Source of the DNA: Opitutia bacterium
GTDB lineage: Bacteria; Verrucomicrobiota; Verrucomicrobiia; Opitutales; Opitutaceae
Direction of reading: 5' to 3'
DNA: 64,000 nt
Assembly: GCA_016217545.1 (NCBI GenBank)
Contig: JACRHT010000003.1
Coordinates: 124,001-188,000, forward strand
Below, piece by piece: positions 25,798-38,200 of the stretch. Position 1 is the stretch's first letter, and each line of letters begins with the position of its first letter. Below the pieces are notes generated by a model. The model had not been told where the DNA came from. It saw nothing but the letters and a program-made list of their open reading frames with translations, and did no database searches. The translations under genes and the position numbers were made by a program.

Positions 25798-26669
25798 TTC
25801 GCCTCCGCCGGCGGCGTGAACTTGAACGGCAGCTCCGCCTTGCTCTCCACCGCGACGCCGGCCTTCACCGGCGGCAGGAAGCGCCACAGCCGCACCGCCG
25901 CGAGCGCGGACTCGCCGAATTCCGGCGCCGTCGCCGAAGCGACCTCCGCGCTGAGCACCAGGCCCGTGCGCGTCACGCGGAAGCGCACGACGGCCTCGCC
26001 CTGGATCTTGCTCTTGAAGAAAGCCCGGGGGTATTCCGGCGCCGGCCCGATGAACGGCCGCAGCGGCGCGTCGGTCACGCCTTCGAGTCGGCGGCTCACC
26101 ATCCGATCGAGCACCTGATCGCGGAACAACGGCGGCTGCTCCGAGTGCAACAGCTCGCCGCCCTCGGAAAACAAGTGCAGCTGGAAGTGCCCCTCGCCCA
26201 GCTTGAAGCTCACCGGCACGTAAACCTGCACGGGGCGCGGGACGCGCGGCTCGAGTTGGCCGACCTCGTAGTAGAAGATGTATTTCCCCGCCTCGAGCTG
26301 CAGCTCGAGCACGAAGAACACGTCCTTGAGCTGGAACGGCGACTCGAACGTCGCGTGGAATTCGAACTGGTTGTTGATGTCGCCGCTGCCGCCATTGCTG
26401 TGGAGCGTCAGGTAGGTGCTCCGCGCCTGCACGTTGCGGACCGAGACGAAGAACGGGAGGAACTCCTTCGCGTCGAGCAGCCCCGCCTTCGCGCCGCGCG
26501 AAGCCTTGATCCGCTTGCCCTCAACCTCGATCTGCGGAATGCCGTCGCGCACCGCGCGCACGACCGCGATCTTGCCCTTGTGCTCCACGCACAGCAATTG
26601 CTGCGCTGGAGCGGTGATGCCGGTCAGCGCCGCCAGCGCGACGATGAACGTCCTGATGTTCTTCTTCAC
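25794..26669 (-). CDS. Secreted protein with TonB-family C-terminal domain
   Basis: 291 residues starting at a GTG (26669), chosen because it opens a clean signal sequence (MKKNIRTFIVALAALTGITA). The middle region (about 30-190) is beta-rich with no family I recognise. The last 80 residues form a TonB C-terminal domain: PAPEYPRAFFKSKIQGEAV, VRFRVTRTGLVLSAEVASA, AAVRLWRFLPPVKAG. Unlike classical TonB there is no Pro-rich spacer and the hydrophobic segment looks cleavable, so it may be a periplasmic variant rather than a true energy transducer. Its stop overlaps the nth start (ATGA). Confidence 0.75.
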   Translation of the reverse strand: MKKNIRTFIVALAALTGITAPAQQLLCVEHKGKIAVVRAVRDGIPQIEVEGKRIKASRGAKAGLLDAKEFLPFFVSVRNVQARSTYLTLHSNGGSGDINNQFEFHATFESPFQLKDVFFVLELQLEAGKYIFYYEVGQLEPRVPRPVQVYVPVSFKLGEGHFQLHLFSEGGELLHSEQPPLFRDQVLDRMVSRRLEGVTDAPLRPFIGPAPEYPRAFFKSKIQGEAVVRFRVTRTGLVLSAEVASATAPEFGESALAAVRLWRFLPPVKAGVAVESKAELPFKFTPPAEAK

Positions 26670-26807
26670 GCATACCGGTGTAGCGCGGCGCTTTTTGCCG
26701 GGCAAGCTGCAGAACAAGCGGCACGGCACACGTCCACTCCGATCCCGCGGCGACGCGCGATCCGGCGGCGACGGGCGGCACGCTTCGCTCCGCGCGCCCA
26801 GCGCGAT

Positions 26808-27392
26808 TCAAGCGTGCCCGGACATCGGCGCCGCCCGGCGGCGCCACGCGACCCAACCGAGCATCGCGAGCCCAGCCAACGCGGCGGCGGCGGCGGGCTC
26901 GGGCACGGCGGACACGGCGCTGAGCTGACCAGCCGTCAGCGCCAGCGTGGCGGTGCCGAGGAACTCGCCGCCTCCGAGGCGCCATGACGTGACGTTCGCG
27001 AAATCGAAACCGCCGCTCGGAGTGAGGGCGGCCTGCACGGTGGCGAGGTTCGCACTGTCGAAGCTCGAGACGAGGAACGTGCCCGTGGCGCTCTCGCCGT
27101 GGCTGTCGAGGAGCGTGATCGAGAAGCTCGAGGCGGTGTTGGTGCCGGCATCGATCTGCGCGGTGAAGGCGAGCGCATCGTAGCCCGCGAGATTCCACGC
27201 GCCGGTGAACTCGGCGCCCATGGTGTCGTCGGTGCTGCCGACGAACGAATATACTCCGACCCCCGGCGTGCCGCTCCAATCGCCCAGGAACGTGGGCTGG
27301 GCGGCGGAAAAATCGTCGAGCGACACTTGGGCGAGTGCCGGGGCAACGAGGCCGAGGAAAGCGAGGATCGCGAAAAGAGCGCGGTTGTTCAT
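26808..27392 (-). CDS. PEP-CTERM sorting-domain protein
   Basis: 194-residue exported protein: signal peptide MNNRALFAILAFLGLVAPALA, a beta-rich body (DWSGTPGVGVYSFVG, WNLAGYDALAFTAQID), and a C-terminal tripartite sorting signal with VPEP, a hydrophobic helix (AAAALAGLAMLGWVAW) and the basic end RRRA. PEP-CTERM proteins are exosortase substrates in exopolysaccharide-producing Gram-negatives; the exosortase is not in the window. Start is 3 nt after the stop of the large nuclease gene, so it is the last gene of that operon. Function of the body unknown. Confidence 0.82.
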   Translation of the reverse strand: MNNRALFAILAFLGLVAPALAQVSLDDFSAAQPTFLGDWSGTPGVGVYSFVGSTDDTMGAEFTGAWNLAGYDALAFTAQIDAGTNTASSFSITLLDSHGESATGTFLVSSFDSANLATVQAALTPSGGFDFANVTSWRLGGGEFLGTATLALTAGQLSAVSAVPEPAAAAALAGLAMLGWVAWRRRAAPMSGHA

Positions 27393-27395
27393 GGA

Positions 27396-30300
27396 TCAGT
27401 AAGGAAGCGGAAGGACGAATTCGGTGGTGCCGGCGGCAGCGCCGGGGCGTTGGATGAGGATCAGCGAGCCGGCGGGAACGGGGACGGAGTTGCTGACCGC
27501 GCCTCCGGAGAGCGCGATCCAGTTGCTGCCGTTGTAGACGTAGCCGGCCCAGGCGGTGCCGTTGTGGAGGTAGACAGCGTCGGCGGTGGTGGTGGTGCCG
27601 GAGCGCCAGCCACCAAGCCGGGTCTGGAACGCGAGGGCACCGAGCGTGGTGTCGGTCGGGAAGCCATGCGTGAGCGTGGTGGCGCCGGCGTTGGCCACGG
27701 GCTGGCGGTAGGCGGTGCCGAGGACGCGACCGGTGGCGGTCACGGTCTTCGCGGCGCCGCGGCGCAGGAGTGCAAAGCCGGAGCCGGGACGCAGCGTGGT
27801 GTCGTCGGCGTTCGCGGTGGCGGTGGAACGGCGCCAGCAACCGAGACCCGTATCGTAGAAATACGTGAGCGCGGTGCCGCCGGTGCGAATCTGGACGTTG
27901 TCGGCGTTCGCGGCGGTGGTGCCGCCCTGGAGCGTCGCGGCGCCGAAGAGCGTGCCGAGGGTGTCGAGCGCGACGAGTTCGAAGGTGTCGCCGACAGCCA
28001 CGCCGAGCGCGTTGAGGTCGGCGTTCTTGAGCGTGAGCGTCGTGGCGGTGTTGCCGGCGATGTCGACGAGTTTGCCGGCGGCGTTGCCGCTGGTGAAACG
28101 CACGGCCCACGGCGCGGCGGGGGCGGCGAGCACGCCGGGGCTCCAGCCGCCGGAGGAGTGCGAGAGGGTCGTGGCGGTGAACGCGGCGATCTTGCCGCCC
28201 TTGATGCCACTGATCGGGCCGGACGCGTCGTCGAGCGGAATGCCGAAGGCGAGCGTGCCGCCGTTCGTAAGCGCGAAGTTCATGTAGCCGACGGGGACGG
28301 TCGCGGTGCCGCCAACGAGCAGACGGAAGAACTCCCGCGTCTGCGTGGCGGGCACCGACGCGACACGCGTCTCGGTGCTGGCGTTCGAGGATTCGATCGT
28401 CGTGGAGATGGTCGTCCACGTCGCCAGGTCGGTGGATTTCTGGACGATGGAGACGAGGTCGGTCGTCGCGACGGGGCGAGTGTAGCGGAAGACGAAGTTG
28501 CCGCCCTCGGACGTGCCGGTGGGAAGGACGGCGGAGCCGGCGACGGTCGGATCGGTTCCCAGGGCATATTCGAGGAGATTGGCGATGCCGTCGCCGTCCG
28601 GATCGGCGGCATCGGCGGCGGTGCCGGTGCTCGCGGTCACGCCGAAGTAGGTGTTGCGCCAGTTTTGCTGGACCGTGAGCACGGAGACGGCGGCGGCGGT
28701 GCTGGTGGCGGAGCCGCCAGAGTTGGTGACGACAACGTCGTAATCGCCGGCGTCGGCGAGCGTGACGCTGGAGAGAGTCAGCGACGCGGTGGCGGCGGTG
28801 GCATTGCCGGAGATGGGCTGGCCGCCCTTGCGCCACTGGTAAGTCAAGGCGTTGCCGGTGGCGGTGACAGTTAACGTGGCGCTCGCACCAACGGTGACAT
28901 TGCGCGAGTTCGGCGAAAGCGTGATCGTGGGCGCGAGATCGGGCGTGCTGAAGCTGAAGTCGTCGATCGCGAGCGCGTGGTCGTTGCCGGAGTCGTTCGC
29001 GTCGGTCCAGCGGAGGACGAGCGTCTGGCCGGCGCCCCACGTGAGTCCGGTCACGGTGGCGCTGATCGCGGTGCGGTTGGCGTTGGCATTGCCGTCGAGC
29101 GCCGCGGCGGTGCTGCCGACGGTGGGCGAGGTGAACTTGAGCGCGGACGCGACGGTGAAGGTGCCGGCGTTGATGCTGGTGGCACCGACGCCGTATTCGA
29201 ACGCCAGGTCCTGCGCGGCGGTGTTGCCGCCGTTGCGCCATTGTTCGCCGATGTAGCTGAGCGTGAATTGCGAGATCGCGCGGCCGGTGGTGTTCACCAG
29301 CACCAAGCCGAAGCGGGAGATGGTGCTGTTGCTCGAGATGGTGCCGAGCGCGCGATCGGAGACGGGATTGGCGCCGGCGACGCCGAAGGAATAAGCGCTG
29401 CCGGTGGTGCTGGTGCCGGTGCTGATGTTGAACAACGCATTCGCGCCGGTGCCGCCGAATTTCGCGAGGTGCCAGCCGCCGAGATCCATGGCGTTGAACG
29501 GCGCGCTGTCGAAGGCGTGCGGCCCCGCGCCGGTGAGCGTAAACGTGCCGCTGCCGGGCAGGGTGTCGAAATTCTGGGTATAGGAACCGCCGGCGTAGGC
29601 GACCTGGCCGGGGAGAATGGTCTTCAGCGTGAGCGCCGCGGCCGCGCTGGTGGGCAGGCCGATGCCGTTGCTGACCGTGACGGTGTAGCTGCCGAGGTCG
29701 GCATTGCTGACGTTGCCGACGCTCAGCGTGGCGGTGGCCGCGCCGGAGATGTTGCCACCGTCGGTGAGCGTGACGCCGTCCTTGCTCCACTGGTAGGTGA
29801 ACGGCGTGGTGCCGCGCGCGGCGACGGTGAGCGTGGCGGTGCCGCCGGCGATCACGCTGGTGGCGGCAGGCGGCGTGACGATCGTCGGCGCCGCGGCGTT
29901 GACCTGCAGGGCGACGGCGACGCTCGTGGCGGAGTTCACGGAGTTGGTGACGACGACGTCGTAGAGGGCCGCGTCGGCGGACTGGACGTTCGTGAGCGTG
30001 AGCGTGGCGGAGGTGGCGCCGGAAACGTTGCCGCCATTGGAGAGCGGTTGCGTGTTTTTCCGCCACTGGTGGCCGAGCGTCGCCGAGCCGCTGGCGACGA
30101 CGTTGAAGATCGCGGTGGTGCCCGCGGAGACCGTCTGTGCCGTCGGCGCAGTCGTGATCGATGGCGGGATGCCGGTGATGTCGAGCACCGCGGCGCTGCT
30201 GGTCGTCGAGCCGACGTTGTTGGTCACCGTCACGGTGTAGCTGCCGGTGTCGGTGGTCTGGACGGGATTGAACGTCAGCGAAGTGCCGGTGGCGCCGGGG

Positions 30301-31259
30301 ATTTCCACGTCGTCCTTGGACCACTGGTAACTGAGCGGGGCATCGCCGGTGGCGGTGACGGAGAAGGTCACCGCGCCGCCGAGCGCGACGGTTTGCGAAG
30401 CCGGATGCGTCGCGATAACGGGCATGCCGCTGACGGTCTGGCCGTCGACTTTGGTGCGAAGGACGTTGGCCGTCGCCGAGGGTAGCGCGGTGAGGAACGT
30501 GAAGCCGGTGTCGGCCTCGATCTGCGCGATAGAGGTGACGTAGTTCGTCCAAGGATCGCTGCGGACGCCGGCGATGTTGGGAATTCTGATCGCGATCACA
30601 CGCGTCGAGGAAGTGACGCGATCAATGGCCATTCCCGAACCCGTGGGCACGACGAGGACGATCTTCCAGACGTAACCGGGAATCCCCACCCCGCTGGCGA
30701 TGGTGGAGCCGGTGAAGCCGCTGCCGCCACAGGTGATCAACAGTTCGTTACCCTGCGAGGCGAGCGTGCGGCAGTAGGTTTCAAAATTGGCCCACACGCC
30801 CTGATTGTTGTCCGGTGTCTGCGGGACCATGTTGGTCATGTAGAAAACGATCTTGTTGTTAGCCGCATCGATCGTGCGGTCCGCCGAGGGACACATGTGG
30901 CCGCGATCATAGCCGGAGCCGGAATAGTCGCCGGTGCCAACGACCGTGAAGCTGGCGGGCAGGTCGGGATCGACGGCGAAATTCGAACGCCCGCTTCCAC
31001 CCACATCCTCGGTCGTGAGATCCCAGCTGACCCAGTTCGGCACGCGGCGAGTGTCGTTGTAATCCATCGCGTATTGATCGCGCTGGATCAGGTAATGGAC
31101 GTGATCGCTCGTGGTGCCGGTCGCGTTGCTCGGGTTGCCGAGCTGCATTTGGTAGGCGACACCAATCTTCGCCTGCCCGGCGAGGGCGGAGAACCAAAGC
31201 GACGCGACCAGCGCCAGTGCGATCTGGGCGGCGGAACGGAGAGAGCGGAGGATCAACAT
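27396..31259 (-). CDS. Large secreted DNA/RNA non-specific endonuclease with Ig-like repeats
   Basis: 1287-residue exported protein. After a signal peptide (to about 30) comes a NUC1-type nuclease domain (about 35-270) with the active-site motif [11 protein letters not shown] and metal-site Asn in [15 protein letters not shown]. Three Ig-like modules follow, each with the PPxxQTVxxGxxxxFxVxAxGxxPLxYQW pattern and a D.G.Y.V.V.N signature; then a jelly-roll-like segment (about 550-760), a fourth Ig-like module, a Ca-binding-type [19 protein letters not shown] stretch, and a roughly 330-residue C-terminal region (from [20 protein letters not shown] to the end) resembling the TIGR02597 family I recall from Verrucomicrobia. 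Probably digests extracellular nucleic acids at the surface or in a matrix. It has no PEP-CTERM itself but is flanked by two proteins that do. Confidence 0.87.
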   Translation of the reverse strand: MLILRSLRSAAQIALALVASLWFSALAGQAKIGVAYQMQLGNPSNATGTTSDHVHYLIQRDQYAMDYNDTRRVPNWVSWDLTTEDVGGSGRSNFAVDPDLPASFTVVGTGDYSGSGYDRGHMCPSADRTIDAANNKIVFYMTNMVPQTPDNNQGVWANFETYCRTLASQGNELLITCGGSGFTGSTIASGVGIPGYVWKIVLVVPTGSGMAIDRVTSSTRVIAIRIPNIAGVRSDPWTNYVTSIAQIEADTGFTFLTALPSATANVLRTKVDGQTVSGMPVIATHPASQTVALGGAVTFSVTATGDAPLSYQWSKDDVEIPGATGTSLTFNPVQTTDTGSYTVTVTNNVGSTTSSAAVLDITGIPPSITTAPTAQTVSAGTTAIFNVVASGSATLGHQWRKNTQPLSNGGNVSGATSATLTLTNVQSADAALYDVVVTNSVNSATSVAVALQVNAAAPTIVTPPAATSVIAGGTATLTVAARGTTPFTYQWSKDGVTLTDGGNISGAATATLSVGNVSNADLGSYTVTVSNGIGLPTSAAAALTLKTILPGQVAYAGGSYTQNFDTLPGSGTFTLTGAGPHAFDSAPFNAMDLGGWHLAKFGGTGANALFNISTGTSTTGSAYSFGVAGANPVSDRALGTISSNSTISRFGLVLVNTTGRAISQFTLSYIGEQWRNGGNTAAQDLAFEYGVGATSINAGTFTVASALKFTSPTVGSTAAALDGNANANRTAISATVTGLTWGAGQTLVLRWTDANDSGNDHALAIDDFSFSTPDLAPTITLSPNSRNVTVGASATLTVTATGNALTYQWRKGGQPISGNATAATASLTLSSVTLADAGDYDVVVTNSGGSATSTAAAVSVLTVQQNWRNTYFGVTASTGTAADAADPDGDGIANLLEYALGTDPTVAGSAVLPTGTSEGGNFVFRYTRPVATTDLVSIVQKSTDLATWTTISTTIESSNASTETRVASVPATQTREFFRLLVGGTATVPVGYMNFALTNGGTLAFGIPLDDASGPISGIKGGKIAAFTATTLSHSSGGWSPGVLAAPAAPWAVRFTSGNAAGKLVDIAGNTATTLTLKNADLNALGVAVGDTFELVALDTLGTLFGAATLQGGTTAANADNVQIRTGGTALTYFYDTGLGCWRRSTATANADDTTLRPGSGFALLRRGAAKTVTATGRVLGTAYRQPVANAGATTLTHGFPTDTTLGALAFQTRLGGWRSGTTTTADAVYLHNGTAWAGYVYNGSNWIALSGGAVSNSVPVPAGSLILIQRPGAAAGTTEFVLPLPY

Positions 31260-31316
31260 GAGAGGAAAAGGAACTCGGAGGATTGCTTGCAGGACCAGTT
31301 TGGTGCCACGGCACGC

Positions 31317-32024
31317 TCAGCGGCGGGCAAAACGGCGGCGGACAATTGCGCCGACCAGCGCCAATCCGCCGAAAATCGCGGCATAGGTGGACGGCTCTGG
31401 GACGGCGGAGAGACTCGAGTAACCAAGATAGTTGTCGGTGCCGGCGACCGCGGCGTCGACGGTGGCGTTCGACACTTGCGTCCAGACCGACGAGTAGCTG
31501 GCGACGCTGGTGCCGGCGGTCAGATTGTAGCCCGCCGCGAGGGAGGTGCGAACGAAGGCGCGGTCGGCCCCCTCGTTGCCCGCGTTCGTGAAGCTCAGGG
31601 CATCGACGATTCGCGAGGTCGAGTAGCTCGCCTGATCGTTCCAGAGCACCAAGCTGTCGTTGCCGTTGAAGGCGGCGACGCCGGTCGTCGTGACATTGGC
31701 CGAGGAGGAGGCCCGCGGCAGCACCGCGCTGGAGTGGGCGATGAGAAACGAGCTTCCGGACGCGAGCGTGCCGATCAGCGCGAGGTTGGACGACGAGGTG
31801 GAACCGGACTTCCAGTTCTCGGCCGCCGCGTTCGAGTAGAGAGAAACAGTGTAGGCACTGAGATCGACGCTGGCGGCACCGACATTGGTGATTTCGAGCC
31901 ACTTGTTGTTGCTCGCCCCCTCGTAGTATTGCGTGAAGACCAGCTGCGCGTGCAAGGTGCTGGCGAGCAGCGTGAGCAATCCGCCGAACTTGACGGCGAG
32001 ATAAGAAAGACGGTTGAGATACAT
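31317..32024 (-). CDS. PEP-CTERM protein with lamin-tail-like domain
   Basis: 235 residues from the ATG at 32024. Signal region [20 protein letters not shown], then a lamin-tail-like beta domain: [44 protein letters not shown] and [10 protein letters not shown]. The C-terminus is a PEP-CTERM signal: [21 protein letters not shown] and RRRFARR. Lamin-tail domains commonly accompany secreted nucleases, and this gene lies 57 bp upstream of the nuclease at 31259, so it is likely the first gene of a three-gene secreted nuclease operon. Confidence 0.85.
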   Translation of the reverse strand: MYLNRLSYLAVKFGGLLTLLASTLHAQLVFTQYYEGASNNKWLEITNVGAASVDLSAYTVSLYSNAAAENWKSGSTSSSNLALIGTLASGSSFLIAHSSAVLPRASSSANVTTTGVAAFNGNDSLVLWNDQASYSTSRIVDALSFTNAGNEGADRAFVRTSLAAGYNLTAGTSVASYSSVWTQVSNATVDAAVAGTDNYLGYSSLSAVPEPSTYAAIFGGLALVGAIVRRRFARR

Positions 32025-32222
32025 GGGAGACGAAGGCTGCGAGGCGCGCACCGCGTCGATCAATCCGCCCAGGTTACGAAGGCGTTGAGATCACGTGACG
32101 AATCTGAGCGCCGCAAACGCCCGTCGAGCAGCGCCGCTTTCGCCCCACGTATGGTCCTTAATGCCCGCGCGCCGCTCCAAATCTCTGTTGCGGGCCGCTC
32201 GGACCGGGTCCTAGGTTCGCGC

Positions 32223-35108
<2,886 letters not shown>

Positions 35109-35110
35109 CC

Positions 35111-35140
35111 GGTAGGGGCGGTTGCCCTCAACCGCCCTCG
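35111..35140 (+). repeat. Palindromic intergenic repeat unit (GGTAGGGGCGG subfamily)
   Basis: Stem GGGCGGTTG (35116-35124), loop CCCT, stem CAACCGCCC (35129-35137), directly after the gcvP stop. The same sequence recurs at 53983. Confidence 0.85.
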
Positions 35141-35192
35141 CTCGCCCGCTCACGGTAGCCCGCGACCTCCGGGCGCGGGTCTCGCACCTTGT

Positions 35193-35221
35193 GAGGTAGG
35201 GCGGGACCGCTGGACCCGCCG
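35193..35221 (+). repeat. Single arm of GAGGTAGGG intergenic repeat
   Basis: Begins GAGGTAGGGCGGGACCGCTG and is a close copy of each arm of the long inverted repeat at 55293-55363, here without the second arm. Confidence 0.75.
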
Positions 35222-35243
35222 CAAACTGCCGTTGTCATTCAAG

Positions 35244-35268
35244 GCCCCGCCAAACAGCGGGGCTTTTT
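35244..35268 (+). terminator. Rho-independent terminator of gcvP
   Basis: GCCCCGC, loop CAAACA, GCGGGGC, then five T residues. It ends at the stop codon of the convergent helicase gene. Confidence 0.85.
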
Positions 35269-38200
35269 CACTCCATCAAGGCACGATCAATTCTCTGTAG
35301 CACCGCGTGCCGGTTCTCCATCCATTCGACGCTGTCCACGTGAACGATTCTCCAGCCACGCCGCCGTAACAAAGCCGCGCGTTGGGTCCGCCGAAATGCG
35401 CCATCTTCGTAGCTTCCGTCGTCACACAGGATGGCGAGCTGGTAGGCGCGTCCATTCTTCCCCTCCACGGCGACATCAACACGGAAGCCGGAGGATCCGA
35501 GTTTCACAATGGCCCTGCGCGAATTGGAGAGGAGCGCCTCCGCAATCTGGCCAGATAGAGGCACAAAATTCGGCAACGGTTCGACGGCCTGCACTCGCGC
35601 CGCCTCAGATGCGGAGCGCACGAGATCGAGCACCCGGTGCGCGAGCGTCCGCGAGTTCGCAGACAGATGATAGACATATTCCAAGTATGCCTTGAACAGC
35701 CTCGGACCATCGTTCTTCGCTCGTGCCACGCTCAACATCGATGGTTCGAACGAAGCCACAACCAGCGCCTCGGCCCGAGCGCGCGAGACGGCCACGTTCA
35801 AGCGGCGCTCGCCGCCACGCTGTCCCACGGGGCCGAATCGGGCCGGAACATATCGTTCTACCCCACGAGTGCGATGCCTGCGCTCCACAGGAGCATGACC
35901 GACGGAGAAGATGATGATGTCGCGCTCGTCGCCCTGGACGTTTTCGATGTTCTTCACAAACGGACGATCGTCCAGCAATTCGCGGGTCTCCGCTTCTGAG
36001 AAGACTCGCGCGAACTCCGGGTCATTGGCTCGGCGTCGGTCAATCGCATCGAGCACCGTCCTCCGTTGCGACAGGTTGAAAGTCACCACACCGACCGTTG
36101 GAGCGGGTTTCCGTCTGAGCGCATCATGCAAGAGATCGACCACCCGCTCCGCCTCCTTTTCGTTTCTGCCTTCCGCATAGACGGCGTCGGCTACGGCCAC
36201 CCAGCGCAACGCAGGCTCAACCAAAGGCGTGGCCTGCGACGGGCAGGTCAGCAACGCGCCGCCATACATCGCATGATTGGAAAACGCGATCAGCTCCTCC
36301 TCACGACAGCGATAGTGCCAATCGAGACTGCGCTTGGGCGCGCGCTGCCGCGCCAAAGTCAGAAGCGACTCCGCATCCAGAAAATCAGCCGCCTCGCCTT
36401 GGCTTGCCTGGGTCTCCGCTTCCTCCTCGTCGGGTGCCGCCTTGAAAAAGGACGTCGGGGGCATCTGTCGATCATCGCCTGCAATCACCACCCGGCGCGC
36501 CCGCATCAATGCGGGAAAGCCGCTGGCCACGGTGCATTGCGACGCCTCGTCAAATATCACCAGATCGAAGATCGGGCGGCGGGGAAAAAGCACGGTAAGC
36601 GTCTCCGGCGAAAGCAACCACACGGGAAGCGCATCAAATAATCCAGCATCGGCGTAAGTGCGGACAAAGGTCCTGAGTGGCATCAATGCCCGTTGTTTCG
36701 CCGCTTCACGCTGCAACTTCTCCTTTGCCGCCTGCTCAAGCGTGCGGCGGGCGTGCTTCTCTGGCGGAGGCAACCGGATCAGGGGCGTCTCGTTTGCCCG
36801 TGCGACGGCGAGTTGCCGACGTCCGATGGCGTCCGCATCGAGAACATCGGCCAACTGGCGCGTGCCGGAGTCATCGCACTCCGCCCCGCGCAAGCGCGGA
36901 GGCAGACCCTCGTGTGCCGCCACCCGCGCTGTTGCCCAAGCCTTGGTCACAATGTCCCCCCAACGGACCTCCGGTCCGGCCTCGCTGCAGAGGGCGAGGA
37001 CAAGAGACCCCTGTGAGTCGATTGCCTCGGCCGTGGTGAGCACGCGATCCATGTCAGCCGCTCGGTCTGCTTCTTCAGAGAACTTGGCAAGCAACTGCTG
37101 TAGTTGCTCCATTCCGGTCGCTGCATCGATGCCATGAAAGACACCCGAAGCCTCTCTGGCGGCAACCTCGTGCGCCTGCTGCGCCTCGGCTGCGGCCAAC
37201 CGCGCGGAGAGTAGCGAGCACCACCTTTCGAAGTCGCTATGCGCCCAAGCGTTCAAGGATTCGAGCACCGGCCTAACATTCCGTAGTGCCAGAACCGGTT
37301 CCGCCACGTCGGCGGCCCGATCAAGAATGCGCGCAATCTCTCGCGCATCCCCCGAAAGACAATCGCGCAACCCGTCTCGCGCCGCTGCGTCATCTAATCG
37401 CTTCCACAAGCGTGCGAGTCGCATGCGACGATGTAAATCGCGCGCAAGCGGAACATCCAGCGGACGCCCGACGGCATCCGGCCAAACCAGAGGCAAGCGG
37501 TTACGCACCGCACCCCGCGCGTTCCACCATGCCGGTGAAAAGATGCGCAGGAACGAATCCCCCTTCGCAAGCAGGACCACCAACGCGGGCTCCAAATCGG
37601 GATCAACCTGCATCCGCACCGGGAGTGGCTCCGACTGCCACACTCCCGCTTCCGCCTGCCATTCGAGCCGCAAGCCCGCAAGCGAGCGAGCGCTGTCATC
37701 CGAGGATGCGCCCAAAAGCTGGGCCACCAAGGGTTCGATTTTGGTGAGCCGCCCTAATGAGGCCAGCGCCGTGCGCATGATCGGCGCGGACTGAAGGCAC
37801 GCGGATGGAGAGGCAGGTTGCTCTGTCGCTGCTCGTTCAACCCGCTCCTTCGTCTGCACGACACGGGACAGCAGAGTTCGCATTTCCGCCCGCTCCTCCC
37901 GTGTGGTGCCAGCCAGTGAGCGGCGGACCGGACGCCCTTCGGTCGGTCGCCACGGGCTGCCGGGCAATAACAATGCCGACCACGGGCGCACGGAGTCCGC
38001 GACTCGCGCCAATTGCAGCGCCGATTTCGCTGTCAAATGTCCTAGCCGGGGCATCGCGGTCGGCACCATGACCTGAAAACCCGCGGCGTATGCCGCCAAC
38101 GCGCCGAGTGTGGGCTCACCATGATTTGCCTGTCGCAGATGCGCGATGCGCTGGCGGAGATCACGCGCGATGCTTTCTCGATCACCGGATGCCACAGACG

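Noticed and set aside
26521-30552. A frame of more than 1300 codons overlapping the secreted nuclease on the same strand
   Set aside because: Composition is almost only Arg, His, Ala and Gly; the alternative frame has a signal peptide, nuclease motif and Ig-like modules.
30897-32222. Upstream extension of the gcvP frame by about 440 codons
   Set aside because: The extension is antisense to the nuclease and lamin-tail genes and has no GcvP homology; homology begins at the ATG at 32223.
32025-32222. Glycine riboswitch before gcvP
   Set aside because: I looked for paired aptamer helices with the conserved GGAGAG-type core and saw none.
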